Source: Pseudonocardiaceae bacterium (GTDB lineage: Bacteria; Actinomycetota; Actinomycetes; Mycobacteriales; Pseudonocardiaceae). Taken from it: DNA of 64,000 nucleotides. Location: the NCBI GenBank assembly GCA_009379845.1, contig WHSZ01000030.1:1-64000 (forward strand). The letters are read 5' to 3'. The position numbers and the translations under genes were made by a program. Positions 10,528 to 21,285 of this stretch are shown in pieces (position 1 is the stretch's first letter; every line of letters begins with the position of its first letter). The notes beneath the pieces are model-generated. The model made no database searches. It saw only the letters and a list, made by a program, of their open reading frames with translations, and had not been told where the DNA came from.

Positions 10528-10992
10528 GTGAGCCTGGGTAACGAGGATCCGGGAACGCCGCCGCAGGACACCGGCCCGCCGGACGAGGTGGAAACCGACC
10601 CTGCCGCGTTGAACAGCAGTGAGGATCTGGACGAGGACCGGCTGCACGTGGATCCGCTCGAGAAAGGTGTCGAGCCGCCGGAACGGTGGTCGGCCGCGGA
10701 TCGGGAGGAGATGACCCCGTTCGAAGAAGGCCGTGGGCAGGACATCGAACACCGGCTCGCCGAGGAGCGTCCCGACGTGCGAGAAGCCACGATCCCGCAG
10801 CGCCCGGTCGGCGCCACCCCGGCCACCGACCTCGACGAGACGATCGACTACGTCACCGAGGATCCGGAACCGGTGGCGCCGGACGAGCCGGCGAGGGAGA
10901 CCTCGTCGGCCGCGACGCGCAGGGGCCAGGCCGCCGACGAGGCAGGCGGTTCGATGGCCGAGACGATTCGTACCCCGGACGAACCGGAGTGA
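10528..10992 (+). CDS. DUF5709-type acidic protein
   Basis: SEDLDEDRLHVDPLEKGVEPPERWSAADREEMTPFEEGRGQDIEHRLAEERPDV. Confidence 0.6.
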   Translation: MSLGNEDPGTPPQDTGPPDEVETDPAALNSSEDLDEDRLHVDPLEKGVEPPERWSAADREEMTPFEEGRGQDIEHRLAEERPDVREATIPQRPVGATPATDLDETIDYVTEDPEPVAPDEPARETSSAATRRGQAADEAGGSMAETIRTPDEPE

Positions 10993-11004
10993 TGGTCGGG
11001 CGGT

Positions 11005-11811
11005 TCACGACCGGCCCGAGCGAAGGGCCAGCCAGGTGTCTTTGGCGGCCTGCCTGGCCGCCGCGCTCGGCCGCTCCGGCGGGCTCGGCTCGGCCGCGTA
11101 CGGGGCGAGCAATTCGTCCGTGGTGTTCTCCGCCGGAGTATCGGTCACCAGCTCGACAAGCGCCACCGTCAGCTCGCGAAGCTTGACGTTGAAGCGCTGG
11201 CTGGCCCGAACGAGCGCGTTGAACGCTTCGGGCGCCGCACAGCCGAGTTCGCCCATCACCAGACCCTTTGCCTGCTCGATGGTTCGGCGGTGCTGCACCA
11301 TCTTGATCAGCTGGTCGGCCCGCAGGGCTTCGGTCGAGTAGTGCTCGACCAGTGCCGCGGCGGTGGCGAGTACCGGTTCGATCCCTTCCACACCTTGCAG
11401 GTCGTGCGGCGTCGGTTCGTGGTCCAGATACACGCTCAACACGACCGGCCCCTCGTCATCCCAGCTGCCGGACGCGGTCATGACGGCGACCTGGGACGCC
11501 ACGTCCGTCAGGGTACGCACCCGCTCGGCCAGTTCCGGCCAGCGCTCGTCTTGGGTGATATCCGGGGAGACCGTCGGTTCCTGAGCCGACACGGTATGCG
11601 TGGTCGGGCCGGTGCCCGCGTGCCATTGCCACGCGTCCAGTTGCGTCGCGATGCCGATGGTGACCAGCGGCCGCGGGCGCTCACCTGCCGCGGTCAACCC
11701 GACGCCAAGGCAGCCGCGCACGTGCGTCTGGACGTAGTCGAGCAGCTTCTCCAGCAGATCCGGTCCGACGCGGTGCTGCCCGAGGTCTCCGGCGGCATTG
11801 GTTGGCTCCAA
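11005..11811 (-). CDS. GAF + ANTAR domain transcription antitermination regulator
   Basis: C-terminal LIKMVQHRRTIEQAKGLVMGELGCAAPEAFNALVRASQRFNVKLRELTVALV (ANTAR); start uncertain. Confidence 0.75.
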   Translation of the reverse strand: MEPTNAAGDLGQHRVGPDLLEKLLDYVQTHVRGCLGVGLTAAGERPRPLVTIGIATQLDAWQWHAGTGPTTHTVSAQEPTVSPDITQDERWPELAERVRTLTDVASQVAVMTASGSWDDEGPVVLSVYLDHEPTPHDLQGVEGIEPVLATAAALVEHYSTEALRADQLIKMVQHRRTIEQAKGLVMGELGCAAPEAFNALVRASQRFNVKLRELTVALVELVTDTPAENTTDELLAPYAAEPSPPERPSAAARQAAKDTWLALRSGRS

Positions 11812-11913
11812 GGCTATCGCTCCATTGTCGGTTTCGCCTTGTGATACCCGCGAAGCGCTCGGGTACACGCCGTGCCGGTTTCGAGTGCTGCGTGGTCGGG
11901 CATTCACGCTGGC

Positions 11914-12558
11914 ATGACTACGAAGCGGGCCGGCGCCGAGCAGTTCGTGCCGGAACGTGGCGGGATGAGCCGGCTGCGCACCGCGGTGCAGGACTGCCAG
12001 GGGTGTGGCCTCTACCGCGACGCGACCCAGGCGGTTTTCGGTGCGGGGCCGGTACCCGCCGCTGTGTTGATGGTCGGCGAGCAACCCGGCGACGAAGAGG
12101 ATCGCGAGGGCGAGCCCTTTGTCGGTCCCGCCGGCCGGCTACTCGATCGGGCGATGGACGAGGCGAAGATCAACCGCGACGACGTATACGTGACCAACGC
12201 GGTGAAGCATTTCAAGTCCATCCCTCCTGAGCGTGGAAAGCGCCGGATACACCGGAAACCGTCAAGGGCGGAGGTCGTCGCCTGCCGCCCATGGCTGCTG
12301 GCCGAACTGGCCACGGTGCGCCCGGAGCTGGTGATCTGTCTCGGCGCCACCGCGGCGCAATCCGTTCTGGGACCATCATTTCGGGTGAGTAAGGAGCGCG
12401 GAACGGTGCGCGAGATGCCTGGCGAGCTTGCCAAGCATGCTTCCGAGGCGTTGGCGACCGTGCATCCGTCCGCTGTGCTGCGTGCGCCCGACCGGCGGGA
12501 GGCATACCAGGGGTTGCTAGCGGATTTGCGTGTTGCCGCAAGCACTTTGTCCGCGTAG
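11914..12558 (+). CDS. udgX: UdgX-type uracil-DNA glycosylase/uracil-DNA cross-linking protein
   Basis: GEQPGDEEDREGEPFVGPAGRLLDRAM plus the UdgX-specific loop GKRRIHRKPSRAEVVACRPWL and ATVHPSAVLRA. Confidence 0.88.
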   Translation: MTTKRAGAEQFVPERGGMSRLRTAVQDCQGCGLYRDATQAVFGAGPVPAAVLMVGEQPGDEEDREGEPFVGPAGRLLDRAMDEAKINRDDVYVTNAVKHFKSIPPERGKRRIHRKPSRAEVVACRPWLLAELATVRPELVICLGATAAQSVLGPSFRVSKERGTVREMPGELAKHASEALATVHPSAVLRAPDRREAYQGLLADLRVAASTLSA

Positions 12559-12696
12559 CGTGTGCCGCTGCTTCGTCCCAGCGCAGCCGGGGGAAAGTGA
12601 CACGCGTGCGACCCAGGCAGCGCGCCGGTGCGAAGGCACGTACGGTGTGGGAATCGCGCAAGACGCGCGTTAGACGTCGATGAGAAAGGGCGAATC

Positions 12697-12990
12697 ATGC
12701 TCGCCATGACTGACGCTGCCGCCGAGGCGATCAACGCGCTCACGGCGCAGGAAGGACAGGACGAGTCCGGTGGACTGCGGTTCGCCGTGCAGGCCGATGA
12801 GCAGGCCGGCGCCGCGCTGGCGCTTTCCCTTGCTCCGCAACCCGAAACGGGCGACGAGGTACTCAAGGCGGAGACCGGTGCCCAGGTCTTCCTGGACACT
12901 CAGGCCGCCGAATACCTGTCGGACAAGGTCTTGGACGTGCAGCAGGACGGCGAGGGCCAGCTGAACTTCGCCATTCGCGAACAGGGCTGA
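12697..12990 (+). CDS. HesB/IscA-like protein lacking cysteines
   Basis: MLAMTDAAAEAINALTAQEG...LRFAVQAD... HesB-like layout; no Cys in 97 aa. Confidence 0.6.
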   Translation: MLAMTDAAAEAINALTAQEGQDESGGLRFAVQADEQAGAALALSLAPQPETGDEVLKAETGAQVFLDTQAAEYLSDKVLDVQQDGEGQLNFAIREQG

Positions 12991-13075
12991 GCACGTTCGG
13001 CGCGGGCACGTCACCTACCGGCGCCGTTTGAATCACGTCCATTGGTGGTAGGTCTCCTTTCGAGGAGGTGCGCCG

Positions 13076-13723
13076 ATGACTCTCCCCGTCGGGGTCCATA
13101 CCGGAGACATCGAGCTTTCCGGTGATCTCACGGTGCCCGCCGATGCGCAGGCCGTCGTGGTGTTCGCGCACGGCTCGGGCAGTTCTCGGCACAGCTCGCG
13201 TAACCGTGCCGTAGCAAGAACTTTGCAGGACAGCCGGTGCGCGACGCTGCTGTTCGACCTGCTGAGTTCCGCCGAGGAGAAGGCGGACGAACAGACCGGG
13301 CATCTTCGGTTCGACATCGAGTTGCTGACCGGCCGGCTGGTGGACGCGCTGGAGCTGGTCGCGAGCCGCGACGATGTTCGGGATTTGCCGATCGGTGTCT
13401 TCGGTGCGAGCACGGGTGCCGCCACCGCGTTGTGTGCCGCCGCGCGTCGACCTGAACTGGTGCGCGCGGTGGTTTCGCGTGGCGGGCGGCCGGATTTGGC
13501 CGGCGATGAGCTGGAAAGCGTGCTGCCGCCCACCCTGCTGCTGGTTGGCGACCGGGATGAGCAGGTCATGGAGCTGAACCGGCAAGTCGAACCCCGGCTC
13601 GGTGGCACGCGTCAGCTCACCCCGATTCCTGGAGCCAGCCACCTATTCCAGGAGCAGGGTGCGCTCGAACAGGTCGCCGAGCATGCGGCTCAGTGGTTCC
13701 GCACGCACTTGATCAGCGGCTGA
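13076..13723 (+). CDS. Dienelactone hydrolase-family alpha/beta hydrolase
   Basis: AVVVFAHGSGSSRHSSRNRAVARTLQ; GVFGASTGAATAL nucleophile elbow; GAGGAGG ribosome-binding site. Confidence 0.8.
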   Translation: MTLPVGVHTGDIELSGDLTVPADAQAVVVFAHGSGSSRHSSRNRAVARTLQDSRCATLLFDLLSSAEEKADEQTGHLRFDIELLTGRLVDALELVASRDDVRDLPIGVFGASTGAATALCAAARRPELVRAVVSRGGRPDLAGDELESVLPPTLLLVGDRDEQVMELNRQVEPRLGGTRQLTPIPGASHLFQEQGALEQVAEHAAQWFRTHLISG

Positions 13724-13791
13724 CACTTCCTCGGCAGGACAGCTCACGGTGGATTCGCCGGTATCCCGGCGAGAACAGGGGAAGTTGAGTC

Positions 13792-15587
13792 ATGGCCGAG
13801 ACAGTTGGTGACTTTCTGCTCGCCCGGTTGCGCGACTGGGGAGTCGAGCATGTCTTCGCCTATCCGGGCGACGGCATCAACGGTTTGGTGGCCGCTTTCG
13901 GGAAGGCGGACAACCAGCCACGATTCGTGCAGGCGCGGCACGAGGAAATGGCCGCATTCCACGCCGTGGGGTACGCGAAGTTTCGCGGCACGGTCGGGGT
14001 CTGCATGGCTACCTCCGGGCCGGGCGCGATCCACCTGTTGAACGGGCTGTACGACGCGAAGCTCGATCACGTGCCGGTCGTCGCGATCGTGGGCCAGACG
14101 GCGCGTAGCGCGATGGGTGGTAGTTACCAGCAGGAAGTCGACCTGAAGTCGCTGTTCAAGGATGTCGCCAGCGAATACGTGGTCGAGGTGAACGTCGCGG
14201 AGCAGCTGCCGAACGCACTCGACCGGGCGATGCGTATCGCCGAAACGCAGCGAGCTCCCACCGCGCTGATCGTTCCCGGTGATCTGCAGGAGAGCGAGTA
14301 TTCCCCGCCGCAGCACGAGTTCAAGCACGTCCCATCCAGCCCGCCCGGCTGGGCGGCGCCGGTTTCGGTGCCGGGTGAGGACGACATCGCGCGTGCCGCC
14401 GAAGTGATCAACTCAGGCGAGAAGCTAGCGATCCTGATCGGGCAGGGGGCGCGCAACGCGACCGAGGAGGTGCGCGAGCTGGCCGACGTGACCGGTGCTG
14501 GTGTCGCGAAAGCCTTGCTGGGGATGGATGTGCTTTCCGACGAACTATCCTATGTGACCGGTTCAACCGGCTTGCTCGGTACCCGGCCGAGCTATGAGTT
14601 GATGCGGGACTGTGACACGCTGCTGATCGTCGGCTCGAGCTTTCCGTATTCGCAGTTCTTGCCCGAGTTCGGGAAGGCTCGGGCGGTTGAGATCGACTCC
14701 GACGCGCGGTTCATCGGGATGCGGTACCCGACCGAGGTGAACCTGGTCGGGGAGGCCAAGGCGACGGTGCGCGCGATGCTGGCACACATCCGTCGCACCG
14801 AGGACCGATCCTGGCGCCGGACCATCGAGTCCAATGTGGAGCGCTGGTGGGACACCATGGAAAAGCAGTCCATGGTGGACGCTGATCCGGTGAATCCGAT
14901 GCGGGTTGTGCACGAGCTGTCCTCCCGCATTCCGGACAACGCGATCGTGACAGCCGATTCGGGTTCGGCCACGAACTGGTACGCCCGCAATCTACGGTTC
15001 CGCGGCCGGATGCGAGGCTCGCTTTCCGGCACACTCGCCACGATGGGATGCGGTGTGCCGTACGCGATCGGTGCGAAGTTCGCGTATCCGGACCGCCCGG
15101 CGATCGCACTGGTCGGCGACGGGGCGATGCAGATGAACGGGATGGCCGAACTGATAACGATCGCCCGTTACCGGGAGCTGTGGTCGGACCCGCGATGCGT
15201 GATTTGCGTGCTGCACAACAACGATCTGAATCAGGTCACCTGGGAGCTGCGCGCGATGGGCGGGTCGCCGAAGTTCACCGAATCGCAGGACCTGCCCGAG
15301 CTGTCCTACGCCGATTTCGCCCGCATGGTCGGACTGGTGGGCGTCTCGGTGGACAGCCCAGACGATCTCGGCGCCGCCTGGGACCAGGTGCTCGGCGCCG
15401 AGGTGCCCGCGGTGCTGGACGTGCGGTGCGATCCCAATGTGCGCCGATCCCGCCACACGCCACCTTCGAGCAGATCAAGTCCACCACCGAATCGGTGCTG
15501 CGCGGCGATCCGGATTCGTGGGACATGATCGTGCGCGGTACCCAGACGAAGGCGCAGGAGTTCATGCCGAGCGGCTCGAGTCGCTAA
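13792..15587 (+). pseudogene. Thiamine-diphosphate enzyme, pyruvate oxidase/PoxB-like, with C-terminal frameshift
   Basis: VFAYPGDGINGLVAAF, ALVGDGAMQMNGMAELITIARY; 1 nt missing near 15442 moves the conserved tail PIPPHATFEQIKSTTESVLRGDPDSW...KAQEFMP to another frame (continues to 15587). Confidence 0.8.
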
Positions 15588-15602
15588 CCGTCAACTGGTT
15601 CG

Positions 15603-16769
15603 TCAGAAGGGCGGTGGCTCGGTGGGCTTTGCCAGCTGTGGTTCGGGTTCGGCGATGGGTTCCGGCTCGGTGATGTGCACGGTGCCGGTGGGTGTGGTGA
15701 CCTGATACGTGCCATCCGGGAGGTGGCGGAAGGTCCAGCCGGGCATGCGGCATTCCTTGTCGCGGGCGCGGACATACTCGTTCAGCGCGGCCGGCGGCCG
15801 GTAGCGGGTGCGCCCGACGTCGAGGAGTTGCCCGGTTGCCGGGTCGGTGATTAGCCGACGCCAGGTGCTGTGTGGATAGTGCGCGATCTTCCTGGCGATG
15901 CCGGCAGGGATCGGGCCGTACCCGGCGAGATCACCGGGTAGCTCGTCGGCGCCCGTCAGCGTGGTGACCGGCACGGTTACCTGTACCTGCACGTGCACCT
16001 GCCGTGTGTTCCCTTCGACCTTGCCGAGTAGCAAGTCCGAGAACACGTCGGCGCGGATTTGGTCCATCGTGCGTTTCTCGTCGCAGGTGTTGATGTTCCG
16101 CGCGATGGCGTCGATGCGGCCGTAGATGGACGACACTGTTTCGGCCGGCAGATAGGCCCATAGCTGGCTCATCCCGTCAAGGTCGTCCCCGTGTTTCACA
16201 CACCGGTCGGACCGCTTGGCCATGGCGCGTTCGGTGCCACCGCACGGGTCGAGCTTCAGTGCCGCCCGCCGGGCTTTACGTTGGATGGAGACGGGATCTT
16301 TGCCTTTGGCGCTCGGAGCGACGTGCGCGTCGACCTTGCGGGCGTGCTCGTCGTCCAACCCGATGGTGGCCAGTGCGATGCGGTCGGCCTTGTAGGCGTC
16401 GAGTTCGCCGCGTTCCATAGCGGCGAGGGTTTCCGGAAGTCGGGTGGTAAGTTCGTCGGCGCGCCACACCTGCGGTTGCCCCATACCTTTTGACGACGAC
16501 AATGCGAGTGCGACTTCGTCTTTGACGAACTCGGAGTCGCCGCGCAGATCGCTCAGTCGTCGGGTGGCGTGCGCCTGAATGGCTTGTGCTCGTGCGATAA
16601 GTCCCTGCCCCGCTGTGAGTAGCCCGTTGACTTGCGAGGCGGTCATGCCCTTAATGTCGGCCCCGGAAAGCCCGAAGAACGCGGCCGGCTCCCATTTAGC
16701 GTCCTCGGGATCAGCGAAAATATCGAAATCCGGGTCGTACCCGGATAACTCCACCCCAGTTGCGGTCAT
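15603..16769 (-). CDS. DUF222 / 13E12-repeat family protein lacking the HNH nuclease core
   Basis: DUF222-like body and conserved tail (NEYVRARDKECRMPG|WTFRHLPDGTYQVTTPTG) with the expected Cys/His HNH block missing between them; alternative upstream start at 16805. Confidence 0.75.
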   Translation of the reverse strand: MTATGVELSGYDPDFDIFADPEDAKWEPAAFFGLSGADIKGMTASQVNGLLTAGQGLIARAQAIQAHATRRLSDLRGDSEFVKDEVALALSSSKGMGQPQVWRADELTTRLPETLAAMERGELDAYKADRIALATIGLDDEHARKVDAHVAPSAKGKDPVSIQRKARRAALKLDPCGGTERAMAKRSDRCVKHGDDLDGMSQLWAYLPAETVSSIYGRIDAIARNINTCDEKRTMDQIRADVFSDLLLGKVEGNTRQVHVQVQVTVPVTTLTGADELPGDLAGYGPIPAGIARKIAHYPHSTWRRLITDPATGQLLDVGRTRYRPPAALNEYVRARDKECRMPGWTFRHLPDGTYQVTTPTGTVHITEPEPIAEPEPQLAKPTEPPPF

Positions 16770-16882
16770 GACATTCATTTTAGTCATCGAACATATGGTC
16801 GACAACTAGTTTATAAAATACTACCCATGTGAGTGGTGCTGGAATACTGCGGGCGGCAATCGTGCCTGTCCCTTCTCGCCGG

Positions 16883-17971
16883 TTAGCTGTCCGTCAGCCG
16901 CCATAATGCACGCCTGGCAGGCAGCACCATTACCGCTAACGCATGCGCGTTGCCGCGCTCGGGCGGGTTTTCCGAGTTGAGTTCCTGGTCGATTCGGTCC
17001 AAGCGCGTATCGCAGTCATTGACGATATCCATGAACTCGTTGGGAGTGGCGTCGCGGTCCGCGCGCAGCCGGAGTGCTTTGGCGAGCGAATCGAGGGCGT
17101 CGGCCAGCGCGGCGCGCGAGTCGGGATGCGGATGGTCAGCGGTGGTTTTCAGTTCGGTGACCGATCGCGCCGATCCGGCGATTTCCCGGATGTGCGGCCA
17201 TACGGCGCGCAGATGTAGCAGCGGATACCGGTACCACTCCTGGCCAGAGTAGTTCGGTGGGCGAAGCTGGCGGCGCATATTCAGCCGCCTGCCTTCCTGG
17301 CTCCAGCTGATGGCGTCCTCGGCCTGCCGGATCAGTCTTTCCGCGTCTTGCGCCTGTTTCAACCATATTTCCGGATGCTCTGCGGGGTGCTCGTCACGCA
17401 GCGTCGCGGCGATCCCGGTCACCAGCTCGGCGAGTTCCTTGGCGAGGCGCTCGGTGGCCACCCGGGCCCTTTCTCCGTACCAGGGCGGGAGTATCAGCGC
17501 GTTGACTACGGTACCGATCGCCGCGCCGAGGGCGATCTCCACGAACCGGTCGAGCAGCAACACTTGATGACCGGCTGCTTCATAGGTCAGCAACAGCAGC
17601 CCGGTGATCCCGACCCAGGCGCCGCTGTCCCCGAATACTCGCAGCCGCCCGATCAGGAGTCCGACCAGGACGATGGCGCCAAGACCGAGAGTGGCGGACG
17701 GAATCCACTGCTGCACCGCCGCGGCGAGCAGCACGCCGCACGCCACCGCCGTCACTTGCTGAGCCGAGGACCGTAACGAGCGGTACACGGTCGGCTCGAT
17801 AAGGAACACCGCCGCGTACGGCGCCAGAAACGGCTGCGCCAAGTGGAGGAGGTCCTTCGCGATCACCCACGCCGCCACCCCCGCCAACGCGGCCTTGCCT
17901 GCCTGGGTAACGCTCTGGAGACCGGATGGTTGGCCTACCGCCCGGCGCAGCCATCTCAGCGCCGGTCTCAC
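16883..17971 (-). CDS. FUSC/aromatic-acid-exporter-like membrane protein
   Basis: Six hydrophobic segments (AGKAALAGVAAWVIA..., APYAAVFLIEPTVYRSL...) then a soluble coiled region. Confidence 0.75.
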   Translation of the reverse strand: MRPALRWLRRAVGQPSGLQSVTQAGKAALAGVAAWVIAKDLLHLAQPFLAPYAAVFLIEPTVYRSLRSSAQQVTAVACGVLLAAAVQQWIPSATLGLGAIVLVGLLIGRLRVFGDSGAWVGITGLLLLTYEAAGHQVLLLDRFVEIALGAAIGTVVNALILPPWYGERARVATERLAKELAELVTGIAATLRDEHPAEHPEIWLKQAQDAERLIRQAEDAISWSQEGRRLNMRRQLRPPNYSGQEWYRYPLLHLRAVWPHIREIAGSARSVTELKTTADHPHPDSRAALADALDSLAKALRLRADRDATPNEFMDIVNDCDTRLDRIDQELNSENPPERGNAHALAVMVLPARRALWRLTDS

Positions 17972-17977
17972 ACCGCA

Positions 17978-20506
17978 TCAGGCATGGGAGGCCTGCGGCG
18001 CGATGACGTCGAACCGCAGCTCGTTGTCGGCACGCTCGACTCTGACCTTGGTGCCCGCGGGCAGCTGGCCTTCCAGCATCAGCTCGGAAATCCGGTTGTC
18101 GACCTCGCGCTGGATCGTGCGCCGCAACGGCCGCGCACCGAACTCCGGCTGGTGACCGCGTTCGCTGAGCCAGGCAATCGCCTCGTGCTCGAACTCCAGC
18201 TCGATGTCCTGGGCGTGCGCCCTGCGTTTGGTGTCCTCGAGCAACAGCTCGGTGATCCGGTTGAGTTGTTCTTGCTCCAGCCGGCGGAACACGATGATCT
18301 CGTCGATCCGGTTCAGGAACTCCGGGAGGAACGAGTCACGCAACTTGCGCATCAGCCGTTCGCGCAGCGGGCGGTCGGCATCTTCCTCCCGTGGTGGCGC
18401 GAAGCCCAGCGCCCCCTGTGTGCCGCTGACAACGAGCTCGGAGCCGATGTTGCTCGTCATGATCAGCACCGTGTTCGTGAAGTTGACCGTTCGGCCCCGA
18501 CCATCGGTGAGCCGGCCGTCGTCGAGGACCTGCAGCAGCACGTTGAACACTTCCGGGTGCGCCTTCTCGATCTCGTCGAGCAACACCACCGAGTACGGCC
18601 TGCGCCGCACCGCTTCGGTCAGTTGCCCGGCCTCCTCGTAGCCGACGTACCCGGGCGGGGCGCCGACCAGCCTGCTGATCGTGTGCCGCTCGCTGTACTC
18701 GCTCATGTCCAACCGGATCATCCGGTCGTCGTCGCCGAACAGCGCTTCGGCAAGGGCCCGCGCCAGTTCGGTCTTCCCGACACCAGTTGGGCCGAGGAAG
18801 AGGAAGCTTCCGGATGGTCGATCGGGTTCGGCCAGCCCGGTGCGGGACCGGCGTACCGCTTCGGAAACCGCCTGCACGGCCTCGTCCTGGCCGACTACCC
18901 TGCCGTGCAGGTGTTCTTCCAGGTTCAGCAGGCGTTCGCGCTCAGCCTGGGTGAGCTGGCTGACCGGAACCCCGGTGAGCCGCGAGACGATCCCCGCGAT
19001 GTCCTCACCGGACACTTCCAACGTGTCGGTGGACCGGCCATCTTTGCGGGCATTCTCGATCCGATCACGCAGCTCGGTGATCTCGTCTCGCAACGCCGAC
19101 GCCCGCTCGTACTGCTCATCGGCGACGGCCTGGTCCTTGTCCCTGCACAGCTGATCGAGCTGCGACTCCAGTTCCCGCACCTGAGATGTGCGCCGGCCGC
19201 TACGCAGCCGCACCCGTGCGCCGGCCTGGTCGATGAGATCGATGGCCTTGTCCGGCAGGAAGCGGTCCGTGATGTAGCGATCCGCCAGGTTGGTGGCCGC
19301 GGACAGCGCCTCCTCGGTGAACCGGACCTGATGGTGAGCCTCGTACCGATCCCGCAGCCCGTACAGGATCGCCAAGGTGTCCTCCACGGTCGGCTCGGGC
19401 ACCAAGATCGGCTGGAAGCGGCGTTCCAGCGCGGGATCGGTTTCGACGTTCGCGCGGTATTCGTCCAAAGTGGTCGCACCAACGGCGTGCATCTCGCCCT
19501 TTGCCAGCGCGGGTTTGAGCATGTTGCCGGCGCCCATCGAGCCTTCCGACGAGCCCGCCCCAACCACGGTGTGCAGCTCGTCGATGAACACGATCAGCTG
19601 GTCGCGCTGCCCGCGGATCTCGGAGAGCAGGTTGTTCATCCGCTCCTCGAAGTCGCCCCGGTACCGGGTTCCGGCGACCAGGGCGCTCATGTCGAGCTGG
19701 ACCACCCGCCGGCCGAGCAAGCTGTCCGGCACTTCACCGTCCGCGATCCGCTGCGCGAGACCTTCCACAATGGCCGTCTTGCCTACCCCGGCTTCGCCGA
19801 TCAATACCGGATTGTTCTTGCTACGCCTGGAAAGTACTTCGACGGTTTGCTCGATTTCCTGGTCCCGGCCGACAACGGGATCGATGTTGCCGGCGGCGGC
19901 GAGATCGGTGAGGTCACGCGCGTACTGGTCGAGTGTCTTCGTGCTGGACGGCTGGCCGGCCTGCTCCCTCGCGCCCTGGTGCCCGTCGCCGAGCACCGCG
20001 CGGCGCAGCGATTCCGGTGTCACCCCGGAACTGGCCAGTATCCGCCCCGCGCCGGACTCCGGATTCGCCATCAGTGCGAGAAGCAGGTGTTCCGGACCGA
20101 TATAGGACGACCCGAGCCCGCGCGAGACGCGGTGCGCGTCCAGCAGCGCACGCTTCGCGGCCGGCGTCAGGGTCGACGCGGTTGCGCGCGCGCCACCCAC
20201 GTTCGAGCGCTGCTCGATTTCCCTCTGTAGCGCCGAAGGATCCGCGCCGGCGCGCTCGAGTAGCTCGCGGGTGGGCGAGCCGAGCGTGGTCGCCCACAGC
20301 AGTTGCTCGGTGTCCAGGTCCGTGCGACCCCACTCCGCCGTCTGTTGCGCCGCTTCCGCGAGTAGGTCGCGTGCTTGATCGCTGAGTAGCCGGGTGATGT
20401 CCACCGAATAGGCTGGCCGTCCCGGTGCGCCCGCACCGAAGAATCGCGCGAGAAATTCGTCGAACGGACTCGACCCGGAGCCCCCTGCTCCAAGATAGCC
20501 TGCCAT
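17978..20506 (-). CDS. ClpC/ClpB-type AAA+ chaperone, ATP-dependent Clp protease ATP-binding subunit
   Basis: Two Walker A motifs ([16 protein letters not shown]), UVR-like linker, Clp N-repeats. Confidence 0.93.
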   Translation of the reverse strand: MAGYLGAGGSGSSPFDEFLARFFGAGAPGRPAYSVDITRLLSDQARDLLAEAAQQTAEWGRTDLDTEQLLWATTLGSPTRELLERAGADPSALQREIEQRSNVGGARATASTLTPAAKRALLDAHRVSRGLGSSYIGPEHLLLALMANPESGAGRILASSGVTPESLRRAVLGDGHQGAREQAGQPSSTKTLDQYARDLTDLAAAGNIDPVVGRDQEIEQTVEVLSRRSKNNPVLIGEAGVGKTAIVEGLAQRIADGEVPDSLLGRRVVQLDMSALVAGTRYRGDFEERMNNLLSEIRGQRDQLIVFIDELHTVVGAGSSEGSMGAGNMLKPALAKGEMHAVGATTLDEYRANVETDPALERRFQPILVPEPTVEDTLAILYGLRDRYEAHHQVRFTEEALSAATNLADRYITDRFLPDKAIDLIDQAGARVRLRSGRRTSQVRELESQLDQLCRDKDQAVADEQYERASALRDEITELRDRIENARKDGRSTDTLEVSGEDIAGIVSRLTGVPVSQLTQAERERLLNLEEHLHGRVVGQDEAVQAVSEAVRRSRTGLAEPDRPSGSFLFLGPTGVGKTELARALAEALFGDDDRMIRLDMSEYSERHTISRLVGAPPGYVGYEEAGQLTEAVRRRPYSVVLLDEIEKAHPEVFNVLLQVLDDGRLTDGRGRTVNFTNTVLIMTSNIGSELVVSGTQGALGFAPPREEDADRPLRERLMRKLRDSFLPEFLNRIDEIIVFRRLEQEQLNRITELLLEDTKRRAHAQDIELEFEHEAIAWLSERGHQPEFGARPLRRTIQREVDNRISELMLEGQLPAGTKVRVERADNELRFDVIAPQASHA

Positions 20507-20615
20507 GGATTTCCCTTCCGCGAGAATCTCCTTTCGTCAAAGGGATTCCCACCCCTGCCAGGGCACAAACGAAACCCGGCGGCGAGAACCGTTCCCGCCG
20601 CCGGGAATCCGTCCG

Positions 20616-21182
20616 CTACACGCTACGGTGCGAAAGGCCGTCGCGGATCTTGTCGATCAGGCCAGCACCTGGATCGAGGATCAAGTTGGCTGGCAGCCGA
20701 TCCGGCGCGGCCGGGTGCGGCCTGGTTGGCGCGATTTGCTTGGCCCGCAATACCTTGTCGCCCAGATCATGGAGCTCATCCGCGGCGCAGGCCGCACGCA
20801 GCCGTGGCAGGATGTCCCACTCTTCCTCCTCGACGTGGTGCCGGACATCCTTGATCAACTCGCGGAGCAGCTGATCGAACTTGGGGTCCGTTGGCTCGCG
20901 GCCCTGCAAGTCCTTCATGACCCGCTCCGCCTGGGAGTGTTCCTCGATTTCGTGGTCAGCGATCTCGTCGCCGTTGGTGAGCCGCTCCCGGATCGCCGGG
21001 TACATGAACTGTTCCTCGGCTACCGAATGCCGTACGAGTTCGGCGATCGCGTGTTCTGCGAGCTGACTCCGCCGCTCGGCGCTGGCCGAGCCGGTTTCCA
21101 GTTCCGCGAAAACGCCGTCGACGGCGCGATGATCCTCGATGATCACGTCGATCAGGTTGGTGTTCGGTTCCGTGGTGGGCAC
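20616..21182 (-). CDS. Hemerythrin (HHE) domain protein
   Basis: IIEDHRAVDGVFAELE, HSVAEEQFMYPAIRE, DHEIEEHSQAERVM, HHVEEEEWDILPRL; GGAGG ribosome-binding site. Confidence 0.88.
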   Translation of the reverse strand: MPTTEPNTNLIDVIIEDHRAVDGVFAELETGSASAERRSQLAEHAIAELVRHSVAEEQFMYPAIRERLTNGDEIADHEIEEHSQAERVMKDLQGREPTDPKFDQLLRELIKDVRHHVEEEEWDILPRLRAACAADELHDLGDKVLRAKQIAPTRPHPAAPDRLPANLILDPGAGLIDKIRDGLSHRSV

Positions 21183-21285
21183 TTGTCCTCCAGTCAGCCG
21201 GGAAGCGGCGGCGGCCGGAAAGCCGCCGCCAAGGGGCCACACCCACATACCCTCGATCGCGGGAAGTCAACCCACCCGGGCTCGC

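Noticed and set aside
17843-20230. 795-aa plus-strand ORF antisense to the Clp ATPase
   Set aside because: The opposite strand encodes a full ClpC/B protein with canonical motifs; the long antisense ORF is a high-GC codon-bias artefact.
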